Source of the DNA: Chloroflexota bacterium
GTDB taxonomy: Bacteria; Chloroflexota; Anaerolineae; UBA7937; B3-Chlor
NCBI GenBank assembly: GCA_030613785.1
Contig: JAUWLF010000029.1
Span: 1 to 40,543 of the forward strand
Reading direction: 5' to 3'
Length of the DNA stretch: 40,543 nt
Shown here in pieces: positions 26,842 to 34,219 of this stretch. Below the pieces are notes generated by a model that did no database searches, was not told where the DNA came from, and saw only the letters and a list, made by a program, of their open reading frames with translations. The position numbers were made by a program, and so were the translations under genes. Position 1 is the stretch's first letter. The number at the start of each line of letters is the position of its first letter.

Positions 26842-27471
26842 ATGAGCCTATCATCGCGACAGGAGGCCATGCTGGAATTCATCAACCAGTTCCTCCAACA
26901 GAACGGGTACCCGCCGAGTATCCGGGACATAGGAACTGCAGTGGCCATCTCCTCCACCTCGGTCGTGAACTATAACCTCAAGATCCTGGAACGGGAAGGG
27001 TACATCTCCCGCGACCCCGAGGTGTCTCGGGGCTTGAGACTCGTCGGTCACGGCAGAGATAGAGAGCTTCTGATCAGCGTGCCCTTGCTGGGGAGAATCG
27101 CTGCGGGCGATCCCATTCCAGTCCCGGGGGACACCGTACCGGAGGAACACCTGGAACTGGCACGGGGCATCCTGCGGGAGGAGGAAGGCATGTACGCCCT
27201 GAAGGTCCAGGGCGAATCCATGGTAGACGCTCTGATCAACGATGGGGACATCGTGATCATGAAGCACCAAGAGGTGGCCGACAACGGTGACATGGTAGCC
27301 GTGTGGCTGCGTGACAAAGAGGAGACCACCTTGAAGAAGATCTATCATGAGGGGAACAGGATTCGACTGCAGCCTGCCAACCCCACCATGGAGCCCATCT
27401 ACGCCACGCCAGGCAACGTGCAGGTTCAAGGCAAAGTGATCATGGTCATCCGCCAACTCCAGGCGGCCTGA
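26842..27471 (+). CDS. lexA: LexA SOS repressor
   Basis: A 209-residue LexA. The winged HTH lies at 1-65 (YPPSIRDIGTAVAISSTSVV), the autocleavage bond is A88-G89 in RIAAGDP, and the catalytic Ser126 (GESM) and Lys165 (TTLKK) are present. RecA filaments would trigger self-cleavage after DNA damage. ATG 26842 follows AAAGGAGGG by about 6 bases. The frame is open to 26806 but that start lies nearly on the promoter. Predicted targets in this window are its own promoter and the promoter at 30011. Confidence 0.96.
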   Translation: MSLSSRQEAMLEFINQFLQQNGYPPSIRDIGTAVAISSTSVVNYNLKILEREGYISRDPEVSRGLRLVGHGRDRELLISVPLLGRIAAGDPIPVPGDTVPEEHLELARGILREEEGMYALKVQGESMVDALINDGDIVIMKHQEVADNGDMVAVWLRDKEETTLKKIYHEGNRIRLQPANPTMEPIYATPGNVQVQGKVIMVIRQLQAA

Positions 27472-27955
27472 ACCTTGAGTCTTGCCCAATTGCCTTCGAG
27501 ATGAGTTTCTGGGAGGTCTGTCTGCGGAAGAGCGCACACCAAACAACCTCCCCGAGCTTCTGAAACCTTCGGGAGGTTCGGACAATACCACTTCTTCCAA
27601 AGGCGCAGGGTGGCGTAAGCCGTCGGGCCCCTCAGCCCGCTGGCCGTCCAGCGGGGACAAAGAGCGGTTCAGTATCTCTGGGCGTCTCTGAATTCGAGAA
27701 TGGAACAGCAGTGCTGGCCAAAGTGAATTGAACAGAGCGACGGTGTCCAGGCGAACGCGAGCGGCAAGAGCTCCGCCGATTCGCGACAGCCTGGCGGAGC
27801 GGGTAGGGGTGAGAGGCGAGCGGGGCGTTGGCTTCGGATGGAAGGCATGGTATGCTGGGGATGGCTTGGTGCCGGTGACCCCGTGAGAGTTGCGGACGCT
27901 TGTCGGGACCGGGGTGGTGGAATCAGTGGGGTCGCCGGGGTTAGGAGGGGGGAGC
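27472..27955. other. Region between lexA and the restriction gene
   Basis: No gene supported; the long reverse-strand frame here is low-complexity and runs antisense through lexA. It holds copy 1 of the 73-bp hairpin repeat (27509-27581) and a perfect 8-bp hairpin CCCGCTGG (27636-27643) / CCAGCGGG (27648-27655) with no T tract. Confidence 0.4.
27509..27581 (+). repeat. 73-bp palindromic intergenic repeat, copy 1
   Basis: It is 64 of 73 bases identical to 35308-35380. The shared core is GAGCGCACACCAAACAACCT, followed by a hairpin ending CCTTCGGGAGGTTCGG. In this copy the left arm has mutated (CCCCGAGCTT), weakening the stem. An upstream GGGAGGT can also pair with the ACCTCCC arm. Confidence 0.75.
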
Positions 27956-28570
27956 ATGAGGATCGTAGAGAGATACTCTCACCTAAACGGCGAGGAATAC
28001 CTCATAGTACATCATGGGGCCATATACAAGGAGATTGAAGAGGTCGTCGATTCAGTGGCGGCTGATCGCTTCAAGACGAAGGTGAGCAAAGAGAAAACGA
28101 TGCCGGGCAGGTTGCTCTACAGCCCCGGGGACCTGAACCGCGAGTTCGACCGGCTTTTCGGCGAGCGAGAGTGGAAGGGAAGACGGTACTCCTACTACGT
28201 TACGACCGATTACCGGACCGCGCAGAGACTCATCGGCGTGTCACTGGAGGAGCAGAAGGAGTTGCTAGTTGAGGAGGGGGTGAAGAAACCAATCAGGTCC
28301 TACAAGCAGACGGACTTCGTCAAAGAGAACGTCGCCATCGAGGTCCAGTTCGGCAAGTATTCGTTTGTTGCCTACGATCTATTCGTGAAGCATGTGCTAT
28401 TCTACAGCGGCGGCGTGATCAACGTCGGGATCGAGATTCTGCCCATGAAGTCAATGCAGGAGGAGATGTCGACGGGTATCGCATACTATGAGGGGGAGGT
28501 GTACAACGTTCTGGTCCATGGTCGAAGCAATCCCCCGGTGCCGTTGCTGGTGCTAGGCGTAGCTCCTTGA
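27956..28570 (+). CDS. BglII-like type II restriction endonuclease
   Basis: A 204-residue protein resembling the BglII family (223 residues in BglII). D120 followed nine residues later by E129-V-Q131 matches the spacing of the BglII active-site residues D84, E93 and Q95. Around it are YSYYVTTDYRTAQRL and FVAYDLFVKHVLFYSGG, which fit the PD-(D/E)XK core. ATG 27956 lies 7 bases after AGGAGG. The methyltransferase gene follows 76 bases downstream. Specificity is unproven. AGATCT, the BglII site, occurs at least eight times in the window. Confidence 0.82.
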   Translation: MRIVERYSHLNGEEYLIVHHGAIYKEIEEVVDSVAADRFKTKVSKEKTMPGRLLYSPGDLNREFDRLFGEREWKGRRYSYYVTTDYRTAQRLIGVSLEEQKELLVEEGVKKPIRSYKQTDFVKENVAIEVQFGKYSFVAYDLFVKHVLFYSGGVINVGIEILPMKSMQEEMSTGIAYYEGEVYNVLVHGRSNPPVPLLVLGVAP

Positions 28571-28646
28571 GGGCCGCTGGTACAGCGATGAGATGCTGCT
28601 GTAGTGTCGGGGTGGGCGGCGCATTGTGTCGTGGAGGCGCGAGGAA

Positions 28647-29564
28647 ATGGACTTGGTGATCTCTCCGGAGTACACACCAGAAGCGACCGTGACCCTGTTC
28701 CATGGAGATCGGTTGGCGCTGCTGAATCAGATTGCGGAGGCAGGCGCTCGAGCGGAACTTGTGGTGACTTCGCCGCCCTACAACGTGGGGAAGGAATACG
28801 AGCGAAGAACATCGTTCGAAGAGTACAAGAGAGAGCAGGAGCGTACAATAGAGGCATGCGTGGGAATCCTGTCGCCGACGGGGAGCATCTGTTGGCAGGT
28901 TGGGCACTTCATAGAGGGCAGTGGGAGAGAAAAAGAGGCGTATCCGTTAGACTTGGTGCTGTATCCTGTCTTCAAGGAGTTGGGGCTGAAGCTGAAGAAC
29001 AGAATCGCGTGGCATTTCGGCCACGGTCTGCATGAAACGTTTCGATTCTCCGGGCGGCACGAGACTATCCTCTGGTTCACCAGAGACACCCCGGATTACA
29101 CGTTCAATCTGGATCCGGTTCGTGTCCCGCAGAAGTATCCGGGGAAGAGGGCTTTCAGAGGCCCACGAAAGGGCCGCCCATCCGGCAACCCCCTGGGCAA
29201 GAATCCGAGTGATGTGTGGAGCATGCCGAACGTCAAGGCCAATCACCCGGAGAAGACAGAGCATCCGTGCCAGTTCCCTGTGGGGCTGGTGGAGAGATTG
29301 ATACTTGCCCTGACCAATGAGGGCGACTTGGTCGTTGACCCGTACGTTGGCGTCGGGACGACAGCAGTCGCGAGTTACCTGCGGAACCGGCGGTCAGCCG
29401 GGGCGGATACTGAGCAGGGATACCTTCAAATAGCGAGAGGGCGATTGGAGCAGGCTAAGCGAGGGACACTTCCACGCCGGCCTCTGAACAAACCCGTCTA
29501 CCGACCTACGGGGAATGAGAAGGCAGCACAGATACCTATGGAGTGGGTGGAGGGACAGTCTTAG
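28647..29564 (+). CDS. Beta-class N4-cytosine/N6-adenine DNA methyltransferase
   Basis: A 305-residue methyltransferase with the catalytic motif TSPPYN at 41-46, before the AdoMet motif DPYVGVGTT at 231-239, the order of the beta class. SPPY is common in N4-cytosine enzymes such as M.BglII. ATG 28647 is preferred to GTG 28626 because GGAGG at 28633-28637 is 9 bases upstream. It protects host DNA from the endonuclease upstream. The C-terminal 45 residues after the catalytic fold are basic. Confidence 0.9.
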   Translation: MDLVISPEYTPEATVTLFHGDRLALLNQIAEAGARAELVVTSPPYNVGKEYERRTSFEEYKREQERTIEACVGILSPTGSICWQVGHFIEGSGREKEAYPLDLVLYPVFKELGLKLKNRIAWHFGHGLHETFRFSGRHETILWFTRDTPDYTFNLDPVRVPQKYPGKRAFRGPRKGRPSGNPLGKNPSDVWSMPNVKANHPEKTEHPCQFPVGLVERLILALTNEGDLVVDPYVGVGTTAVASYLRNRRSAGADTEQGYLQIARGRLEQAKRGTLPRRPLNKPVYRPTGNEKAAQIPMEWVEGQS

Positions 29565-29613
29565 CGGGCTTGCGGGGTGTCTGGAGGCCATGGTGGAGCC
29601 TCTCTTGCGATGG

Positions 29614-29955
29614 TCAGGATTTCCCCGATTGATTCTCAACGAAGCTTTGGCTCAACGCCTCAATCGCCTCCTGGGTGAGTTGCAATGCCCGTTCAAACCG
29701 TGGAAGAGATTCCCTCGACAATGCCTCCCACCACTCCCAAGCAGCTGCGAAAACACCTTCAATGCGGTGTCTCAAATTCCGCACCTCTTGTTGGGACACA
29801 TGGTAGCTCTCGTGAAGCGACCACACGAGGTCAACGGGCAGGTGAGCCACTAATGGGCTTTGGATGAGTAGTTTCCAGTTTTCTGTCTGCAAAACCGTGT
29901 CGCGGTGGAAAACCGGGTCACTAGGGTTCAACTTGCGGTCCCTCAGCGCGCCCAC
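29614..29955 (-). CDS. Hypothetical protein, start uncertain
   Basis: A reverse-strand frame with protein-like composition: NWKLLIQSPLVAHLPVDLVW, ESYHVSQQEVRNLRHRIEG and AAAWEWWEALSRESLPRF. The frame stays open upstream through the SOS promoter, so the true start is unclear. GTG 29955 is used because it is the first start codon downstream of that promoter, giving 113 residues. No family is recognised. It is convergent with the methyltransferase and divergent from the SOS operon. Confidence 0.42.
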   Translation of the reverse strand: MGALRDRKLNPSDPVFHRDTVLQTENWKLLIQSPLVAHLPVDLVWSLHESYHVSQQEVRNLRHRIEGVFAAAWEWWEALSRESLPRFERALQLTQEAIEALSQSFVENQSGKS

Positions 29956-30010
29956 TATCCGGTTCAGCTCAGCTTCGTTCCAGGTTCGCTCTCCAGAACC
30001 CCCTCTGACC

Positions 30011-30060
30011 TTGACAGAGAACAGACGTTCTGCTATAATGAGTAGTAGAACGGGTGTTCT
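30011..30060 (+). promoter_or_regulatory. Perfect promoter with two LexA boxes
   Basis: TTGACA (30011-30016), 17 bases, TATAAT (30034-30039). Box 1, AGAAC-AGAC-GTTCT (30018-30031), fills the spacer exactly as in lexA. Box 2, AGAAC-GGGT-GTTCT (30047-30060), covers the predicted transcription start. Centres are 29 bases apart. Two full-match boxes on a consensus promoter predict tight repression and strong SOS induction. Confidence 0.85.
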
Positions 30061-30141
30061 AGCGGGCAGGTTGTTGCAGCAAGGACTTGCTTCAGCTAGC
30101 TGCCAGGTCAAGATTCTGCCGGCGCCAGAGGGGGTTTCATC

Positions 30142-30552
30142 ATGCAAGCATCGGTCTGTGAGCACCGTCAGGTCTCAGAAGATGGCCGCATCACCTGTGC
30201 CAAGATAGTCCTCGGGGATAACCAAGTCTCTCCCGACCTGTGTGGTGACTGCCCCGCCAGGGCCCGCAACTGTCAGCATCTACGTTTCTCCCTTCAGAAG
30301 CACTCCCTCACTCCGATCACCGTCCGCTGGGGCAACGGCCACGTCGAGACGTGGGATGACATTTCGCCCTCCGTCTCCTTCGTTCAAGCCGCCTGCCACG
30401 TGAGGACCATCGCCGTCTCGTCGCCCAGAGACTGCCTTTCGTGCCAGTTGCGGGAAGCCCTCCACCCTGAGATGGAGCTTCCAACCCCAGCTTTGGAACC
30501 CATCCCTCCGGCCCACGGCCACGCCATCCCCTTTGTCGGAGTCGCGCAGTAA
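30142..30552 (+). CDS. Cysteine-rich protein of a LexA-controlled operon
   Basis: A 136-residue protein of unknown family. Eight cysteines are spread as Cys6, 19, 34, 37 and 44 in the first third, then 85, 99 and 102. The CGDCPARARNC and CLSCQL pairs look like zinc or iron-sulfur ligands. The last 30 residues are Pro-rich. ATG 30142 follows GAGGGGG at 30129-30135. It is the first gene after the double-LexA-box promoter, with a leader of about 95 nt, so it should be DNA-damage induced. The role is unknown. Confidence 0.7.
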   Translation: MQASVCEHRQVSEDGRITCAKIVLGDNQVSPDLCGDCPARARNCQHLRFSLQKHSLTPITVRWGNGHVETWDDISPSVSFVQAACHVRTIAVSSPRDCLSCQLREALHPEMELPTPALEPIPPAHGHAIPFVGVAQ

Positions 30553-30565
30553 CAGGAGGCCTACC

Positions 30566-30841
30566 ATGGAGATCGGTCTGCTATGGTATGACGATACCCA
30601 GGTCGAGTTCGCCGCCAAGGTTCAGCAGGTTGTGCAGCGGTACGAGGAGAAGTTCGGCAAGGCGCCGAATAGGTGCTATGTTAATCCAGCTTCGATGCCG
30701 GGAGAGGTCAAAAAGTTTTCGTTGAACGGGATCAGGATCCTCACCAGCCCCACTATTCTGCCGGACCACTTCTGGGTGGGGGTTGAAGGACGAAAGCGCA
30801 ATGTCACCCGTGAGACCCCCGAGGTCTCCGAACCCTCATAG
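30566..30841 (+). CDS. Small conserved-looking protein, second gene of the SOS operon
   Basis: A 91-residue protein starting MEIGLLWYDDTQ, with an amphipathic helix (AAKVQQVVQRYEEKFG), then RCYVNPASMPGEV and PTILPDHFWVGVEG. The fold is probably alpha/beta. AGGAGG at 30554-30559 is 6 bases before ATG 30566, and the gene follows the Cys-rich gene by 13 bases, so the two form one SOS-regulated unit. I cannot assign a family or a function. Confidence 0.7.
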   Translation: MEIGLLWYDDTQVEFAAKVQQVVQRYEEKFGKAPNRCYVNPASMPGEVKKFSLNGIRILTSPTILPDHFWVGVEGRKRNVTRETPEVSEPS

Positions 30842-31032
30842 CCAGGTTCATCGCCCGACACCTCTGTCCCCCTCGTTCCCTCCTGGTCGCCGCTTGGCTC
30901 TGGTTGGCAGCGGAGGCCGACAGCCACGAAGAGAAGGACCGCTGTCTGAAGGCGATACTGCAACTTGACCCTGACAACGAACCGGCGTCGGTGCCTGTGT
31001 TGCGGCTAGACCAGGAACGGCCAAGTAGCTAG
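30841..31032 (+). pseudogene. TPR-like gene fragment without a start
   Basis: The frame ending at TAG 31030-31032 reads AAWLWLAAEADSHEEKDRC and LKAILQLDPDNEPA. This is a tetratricopeptide-type helix pair common in Chloroflexota regulators. There is no ATG, GTG or TTG in a sensible place and a TGA lies just upstream, so it is probably a leftover. Confidence 0.4.
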
Positions 31033-31435
31033 GCTCCTGTGCAGGACCGATTGCGAGAGACTAGTTTCGGTGCTGCAATCCCCTTGAGGCCCTGCTGCGA
31101 GAGATACGACAGGTGGTTACACCTTTTGGTACAATCTCCTCCTCAACAGCGGGGCGTCTCTGCGTGGTCTGAAACTGAGCTTGCGCTGTCTTCCCCTGTG
31201 TGGTACAATCCACTAGCTTCGCTTCGCTACCTCGTCGACCTGCTGAGATTCCCTATCTGGTCCTAGAGAAGGCAAAGTGGCCAGGCCAGCATATCGCGCG
31301 GGGAAGCCCACCAAGCCCGCTAAGACAGTACTAGCCTCAATTGCCTAAGGGGAGGCGCCGCGTGACGCAATCGTCCCCACCTGCGGCGCCCAAGTCGAAT
31401 CCCGAGCACCATGCTGGCGAAAGGAGAGGGTACTG
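31033..31435. other. Upstream region with two promoter-like motifs
   Basis: No gene is supported. TGGTACAATC occurs twice, giving -10 boxes TACAAT at 31130-31135 and 31204-31209. The second has TTGCGC at 31181-31186 with a 17-base spacer. The 5' leader of the next gene would be about 225 nt. Confidence 0.35.
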
Positions 31436-32440
31436 ATGTCTGTCCAGAAAACCCAAGAAGGGTCAACGATCTACCGATGGCTTGTGATATTCGGCCTGGT
31501 TCTTGGCATATTGCTTGCAATGGTTTCCATTGCTGAGATCGTCTATCATCCGCTCTGCTATGTGCTTAGGCGCCCACCTTCTTTCACCTTTCTATGCGAG
31601 GGAGGTGCGGAGCCAGGTTCCTGTGTTTATGAAGTGACTAGCCCTTTGCGCTGGGGGGGAGACCAACAGAGTCGAGCTCAAATCATAGTGAGCGCAGACT
31701 ACTGTAGTGGTCACGTGGCTGGGCCCGTCCACATCGAGATTCAGCCAGCCGAAGGCGAGTCAACAGAAGTCGAAGGATGGGAGCAGTTTCAAGCTTCACA
31801 TGGCGAATCACGGACGGTTTCGCTGGCGCTGGAAGACCTCTTTGCATACTCTGGAGTCCCGCATCCAGACGGTGTACCTGGCATAACCGCGAGTGGTGCC
31901 CCTAAGCAAGCAAGGGGACAGTTTGATATCAGGATCATGTACGCCGACAAGGTTATGGCAAGCACAACCATTACGGTTGTCAACACACCCTGGCTTCACT
32001 GTACATACTTGGCGGACAGCGTCATACGAGCCGGCGAACCCTTAACCGCGTATGTAACGGTGATGAACTTTGGTGGCCGTTCGAGCTTCAGTGTCGAAGG
32101 TGGCCTGCATGAAGTGTTCCCTGCTGATAGCGATACCGTCAGTAGCACCTTGGAAGTTGACTCTGACGGGTGGCACCTTGGGAAGACGTGGCCGCTACTC
32201 TACTACACGCCCAGTGACATGACCAACCTGGTCGACACCATTCAGACTGGTCAGGACAGCACAGTCCGGCTGGTGCTCCCAGGCCACCTGTTCAAATCAA
32301 GGCACGTATACATCCTGGACACCTGGGCGGTGAAGAGGTTGCCGTACTTGAGCTTCCCAGATGGCGACTGGCGCTCCTCAAAGGATTCCTGGCGCGCGGC
32401 AGACTACGGGCAGTTTTCGGTGGTAGTGGTACTTGAGTAG
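31436..32440 (+). CDS. Membrane-anchored extracytoplasmic protein, unknown function
   Basis: A 334-residue protein with one N-terminal signal anchor (RWLVIFGLVLGILLAMVSIAE, about residues 14-34). A beta-rich extracellular part follows, with strands such as GPVHIEIQPAEGES, FDIRIMYADKVMASTTITVV and EPLTAYVTVMNFGGR, reminiscent of Ig-like or CARDB-type folds. AGGAGAGGG precedes the ATG. It has no enzyme motif. It is the first of several small genes leading to the Pycsar pair. Confidence 0.7.
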   Translation: MSVQKTQEGSTIYRWLVIFGLVLGILLAMVSIAEIVYHPLCYVLRRPPSFTFLCEGGAEPGSCVYEVTSPLRWGGDQQSRAQIIVSADYCSGHVAGPVHIEIQPAEGESTEVEGWEQFQASHGESRTVSLALEDLFAYSGVPHPDGVPGITASGAPKQARGQFDIRIMYADKVMASTTITVVNTPWLHCTYLADSVIRAGEPLTAYVTVMNFGGRSSFSVEGGLHEVFPADSDTVSSTLEVDSDGWHLGKTWPLLYYTPSDMTNLVDTIQTGQDSTVRLVLPGHLFKSRHVYILDTWAVKRLPYLSFPDGDWRSSKDSWRAADYGQFSVVVVLE

Positions 32441-32483
32441 CGTCGTGCCTCACTGACTCAGCAGTGAGGTCCCGAGGCAAACC

Positions 32484-32855
32484 ATGACACTCAAACCCAA
32501 CGCCGAAGAACTAGCCCTCATAGCACAAGAGATCGGCGCTGAAGTCATAAGAGGCGCTGTGCGCTATCCGAGTGAGTCGGGAGACACTGCAATCGGTGGT
32601 GTAGACATTTGAGAGTACCTGTATGAGTTGAGAGACCTAGAGGTAATGCTAGTCATAGTTCCCATTGGCCCTGCGGAGGAACCGCCTGTCATTTGTGGAC
32701 TGTGCAGAACACCGTACAAGGATGACGAGTGCCCAACTTGCAGGACAGAACGAGAAGATGCAAAGGGGGTGATTGAGGAGAGATTGCGACGGGATAGGGA
32801 GCAGAAGGACAGGCTGATAGGGGATGTGGAGGAGTGGTTGGGGGAGCAAGGGTAG
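32484..32855 (+). pseudogene. Zinc-ribbon protein gene with one in-frame TGA
   Basis: From ATG 32484 one frame runs to the TAG at 32853-32855, with a single TGA at 32610-32612. Before it comes MTLKPNAEELALIAQEIG and GGVDI; after it come EYLYELRDLEVMLVIVPIG and two Cys pairs (CGLC and CPTC) of a zinc ribbon, then a charged helix. The rest of the frame is undamaged, so this is a recent nonsense mutation, a base error or read-through. A single change from GGA (Gly) or another NGA codon would explain it. No family is recognised. Confidence 0.6.
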
Positions 32856-32898
32856 GACCACTTAGTGTAGAGCAGTGTCACAACGGTGAGATAGTCGC

Positions 32899-33528
32899 AT
32901 GGATATCAGCGTGTTGTTGAAAGAAGTGTTGGGACTCTCGGCCTTGATGCTTGGAATCATCAACGGTCTGATGTTGCTACGACACTATGCTAGAGACCGA
33001 GCAATTCTCAAAGTGCATCCAGTTCACCCAGAGGTCTACCAGTGGTGGTTTCGTCTTCCGGACGGTGAATTGAACGGCATGGCCACGCGCAGGTATGGGT
33101 TCCTACTCTATGTAGATATTCTCAATGGAGGGCTGCGGAACGTTGCCTTGGAATCTTGGCACCTGTTCATCAGAATCCATGCCGAAAGGCGAAAGCAGGA
33201 ACTGAAACCACTCTCGATAACTGAGCCATCTGTGGAATTTGATGGCTTCACCAAAGTCTTCCCGGTTCTGGGGCAACGGGGCTTGATTCACGAAGGCCAA
33301 TTCGTAGTAGATTCCGGTTACTCGATTACTGGATGGGCCTATTATGCAGCAGAGTATTTCGGCGATGAGAAATGGAATCCAGTCATTAAGGATGAAAGGA
33401 TCGAAGCCACTTTCATGGTGCGTGATGTTCTCGGCGGCAAGGCCAAGACGCAAGTCACCTTGTCGAAAAGAGAGCTTCAGGCTATCGAGGAGGTCATCCC
33501 TGGCATAGCGACAATCCCTTTCAGCTGA
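32899..33528 (+). CDS. Single-helix membrane protein next to the Pycsar genes
   Basis: A 209-residue protein with an N-terminal membrane segment (LGLSALMLGIINGLMLL) and a soluble remainder of beta strands: YGFLLYVDILNGGLRNVALESW, SVEFDGFTKVF and YSITGWAYYAAEYF. ATG 32899 has a weak GGTGAG upstream. It lies 126 bases before pycTM in the same orientation, so it may be part of the defence locus or simply accessory. I do not recognise a family. Confidence 0.65.
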   Translation: MDISVLLKEVLGLSALMLGIINGLMLLRHYARDRAILKVHPVHPEVYQWWFRLPDGELNGMATRRYGFLLYVDILNGGLRNVALESWHLFIRIHAERRKQELKPLSITEPSVEFDGFTKVFPVLGQRGLIHEGQFVVDSGYSITGWAYYAAEYFGDEKWNPVIKDERIEATFMVRDVLGGKAKTQVTLSKRELQAIEEVIPGIATIPFS

Positions 33529-33654
33529 GGAGTTTGACCCGCGGCAAGTTCGCTGAAGCAAGTGCATAATTGGTCGGTGACTATTGCGTGAAAGGTGACG
33601 GACGACCGGGCGAGCCATGTATGGGCAATCTAGCTTTGTCACAGGGGGTGATAG

Positions 33655-34191
33655 GTGAATCAACAAAAGGAACTCGCTCGCACCACAGCTGAGGCCAATG
33701 ACTGGCAGGACTCGGCAATCCGCTGGTCACTAGACAGTCTTGCATCTTGGATTCGGTTTGCCGAGCTAAAAGTGACCGCTATGTTGGCGATAGCGGGGAT
33801 CTTGGTTTCCGGGCTATTGGACAGGCTACCCGTCATTCTGCAAGCCGTCAACACCCGGTGTCTGCCAGTGGGCACAACCATCGTCGCAAGCTTGTTGATA
33901 TATGCGTGCGCTCAGCTGGGCGTCATCGTTACAGCCCTGTTTGTGCTGTGGCCTCGTCTTACCCCTGCGCGGCCCTCACTCTTCTACTTTGGCCATATCG
34001 CCTCAATGAGCTATGAATCGTATCAAGACGAGTACACTCACTCGGCCCCAGAGAAGCTTAGAGAACACGCCATGCGCCAAATCCATGACAATTCACGAAT
34101 AGCTGGCCAGAAGTTTCGTGGCGTGAGAGTCTGCACCATACTGCTGGGAGTCTCACTTTTGGCCTGGATTGTCCTGATGCTCCTCACATAG
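33655..34191 (+). CDS. pycTM: Pycsar effector PycTM (membrane-damaging)
   Basis: A 178-residue Pycsar-type transmembrane effector. SWIRFAELKVTAML leads into helix 1 (about 41-60); helix 2 is at about 74-100 (TIVASLLIYACAQLGVIVTALF) and helix 3 at 158-177. The SLFYFGHIASMSYESYQDEY loop is a family hallmark. In Pycsar, cCMP or cUMP made by PycC upon infection activates the effector, which damages the membrane and stops phage growth. GTG 33655 follows AGGGGGTG. PycC starts 28 bases downstream; the effector-first order is the reverse of the usual one. Confidence 0.82.
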   Translation: MNQQKELARTTAEANDWQDSAIRWSLDSLASWIRFAELKVTAMLAIAGILVSGLLDRLPVILQAVNTRCLPVGTTIVASLLIYACAQLGVIVTALFVLWPRLTPARPSLFYFGHIASMSYESYQDEYTHSAPEKLREHAMRQIHDNSRIAGQKFRGVRVCTILLGVSLLAWIVLMLLT

Positions 34192-34219
34192 GTATACGGC
34201 TGCATAATCGGAGGTTGGA

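Noticed and set aside
27509-27581. T-box or intrinsic terminator for the hairpin repeat
   Set aside because: No T-box core motif, no T tract, and no aminoacyl-tRNA or amino-acid gene downstream of either copy.
26851-27957. 368-codon reverse-strand ORF across lexA and the gap after it
   Set aside because: Antisense to lexA, low-complexity, and passes through the hairpin repeat; no family resemblance.
32610-32612. Selenocysteine codon in the zinc-ribbon gene
   Set aside because: No evident SECIS-like hairpin directly after the TGA, and no selenoprotein family is recognised; nonsense mutation or base error is simpler.
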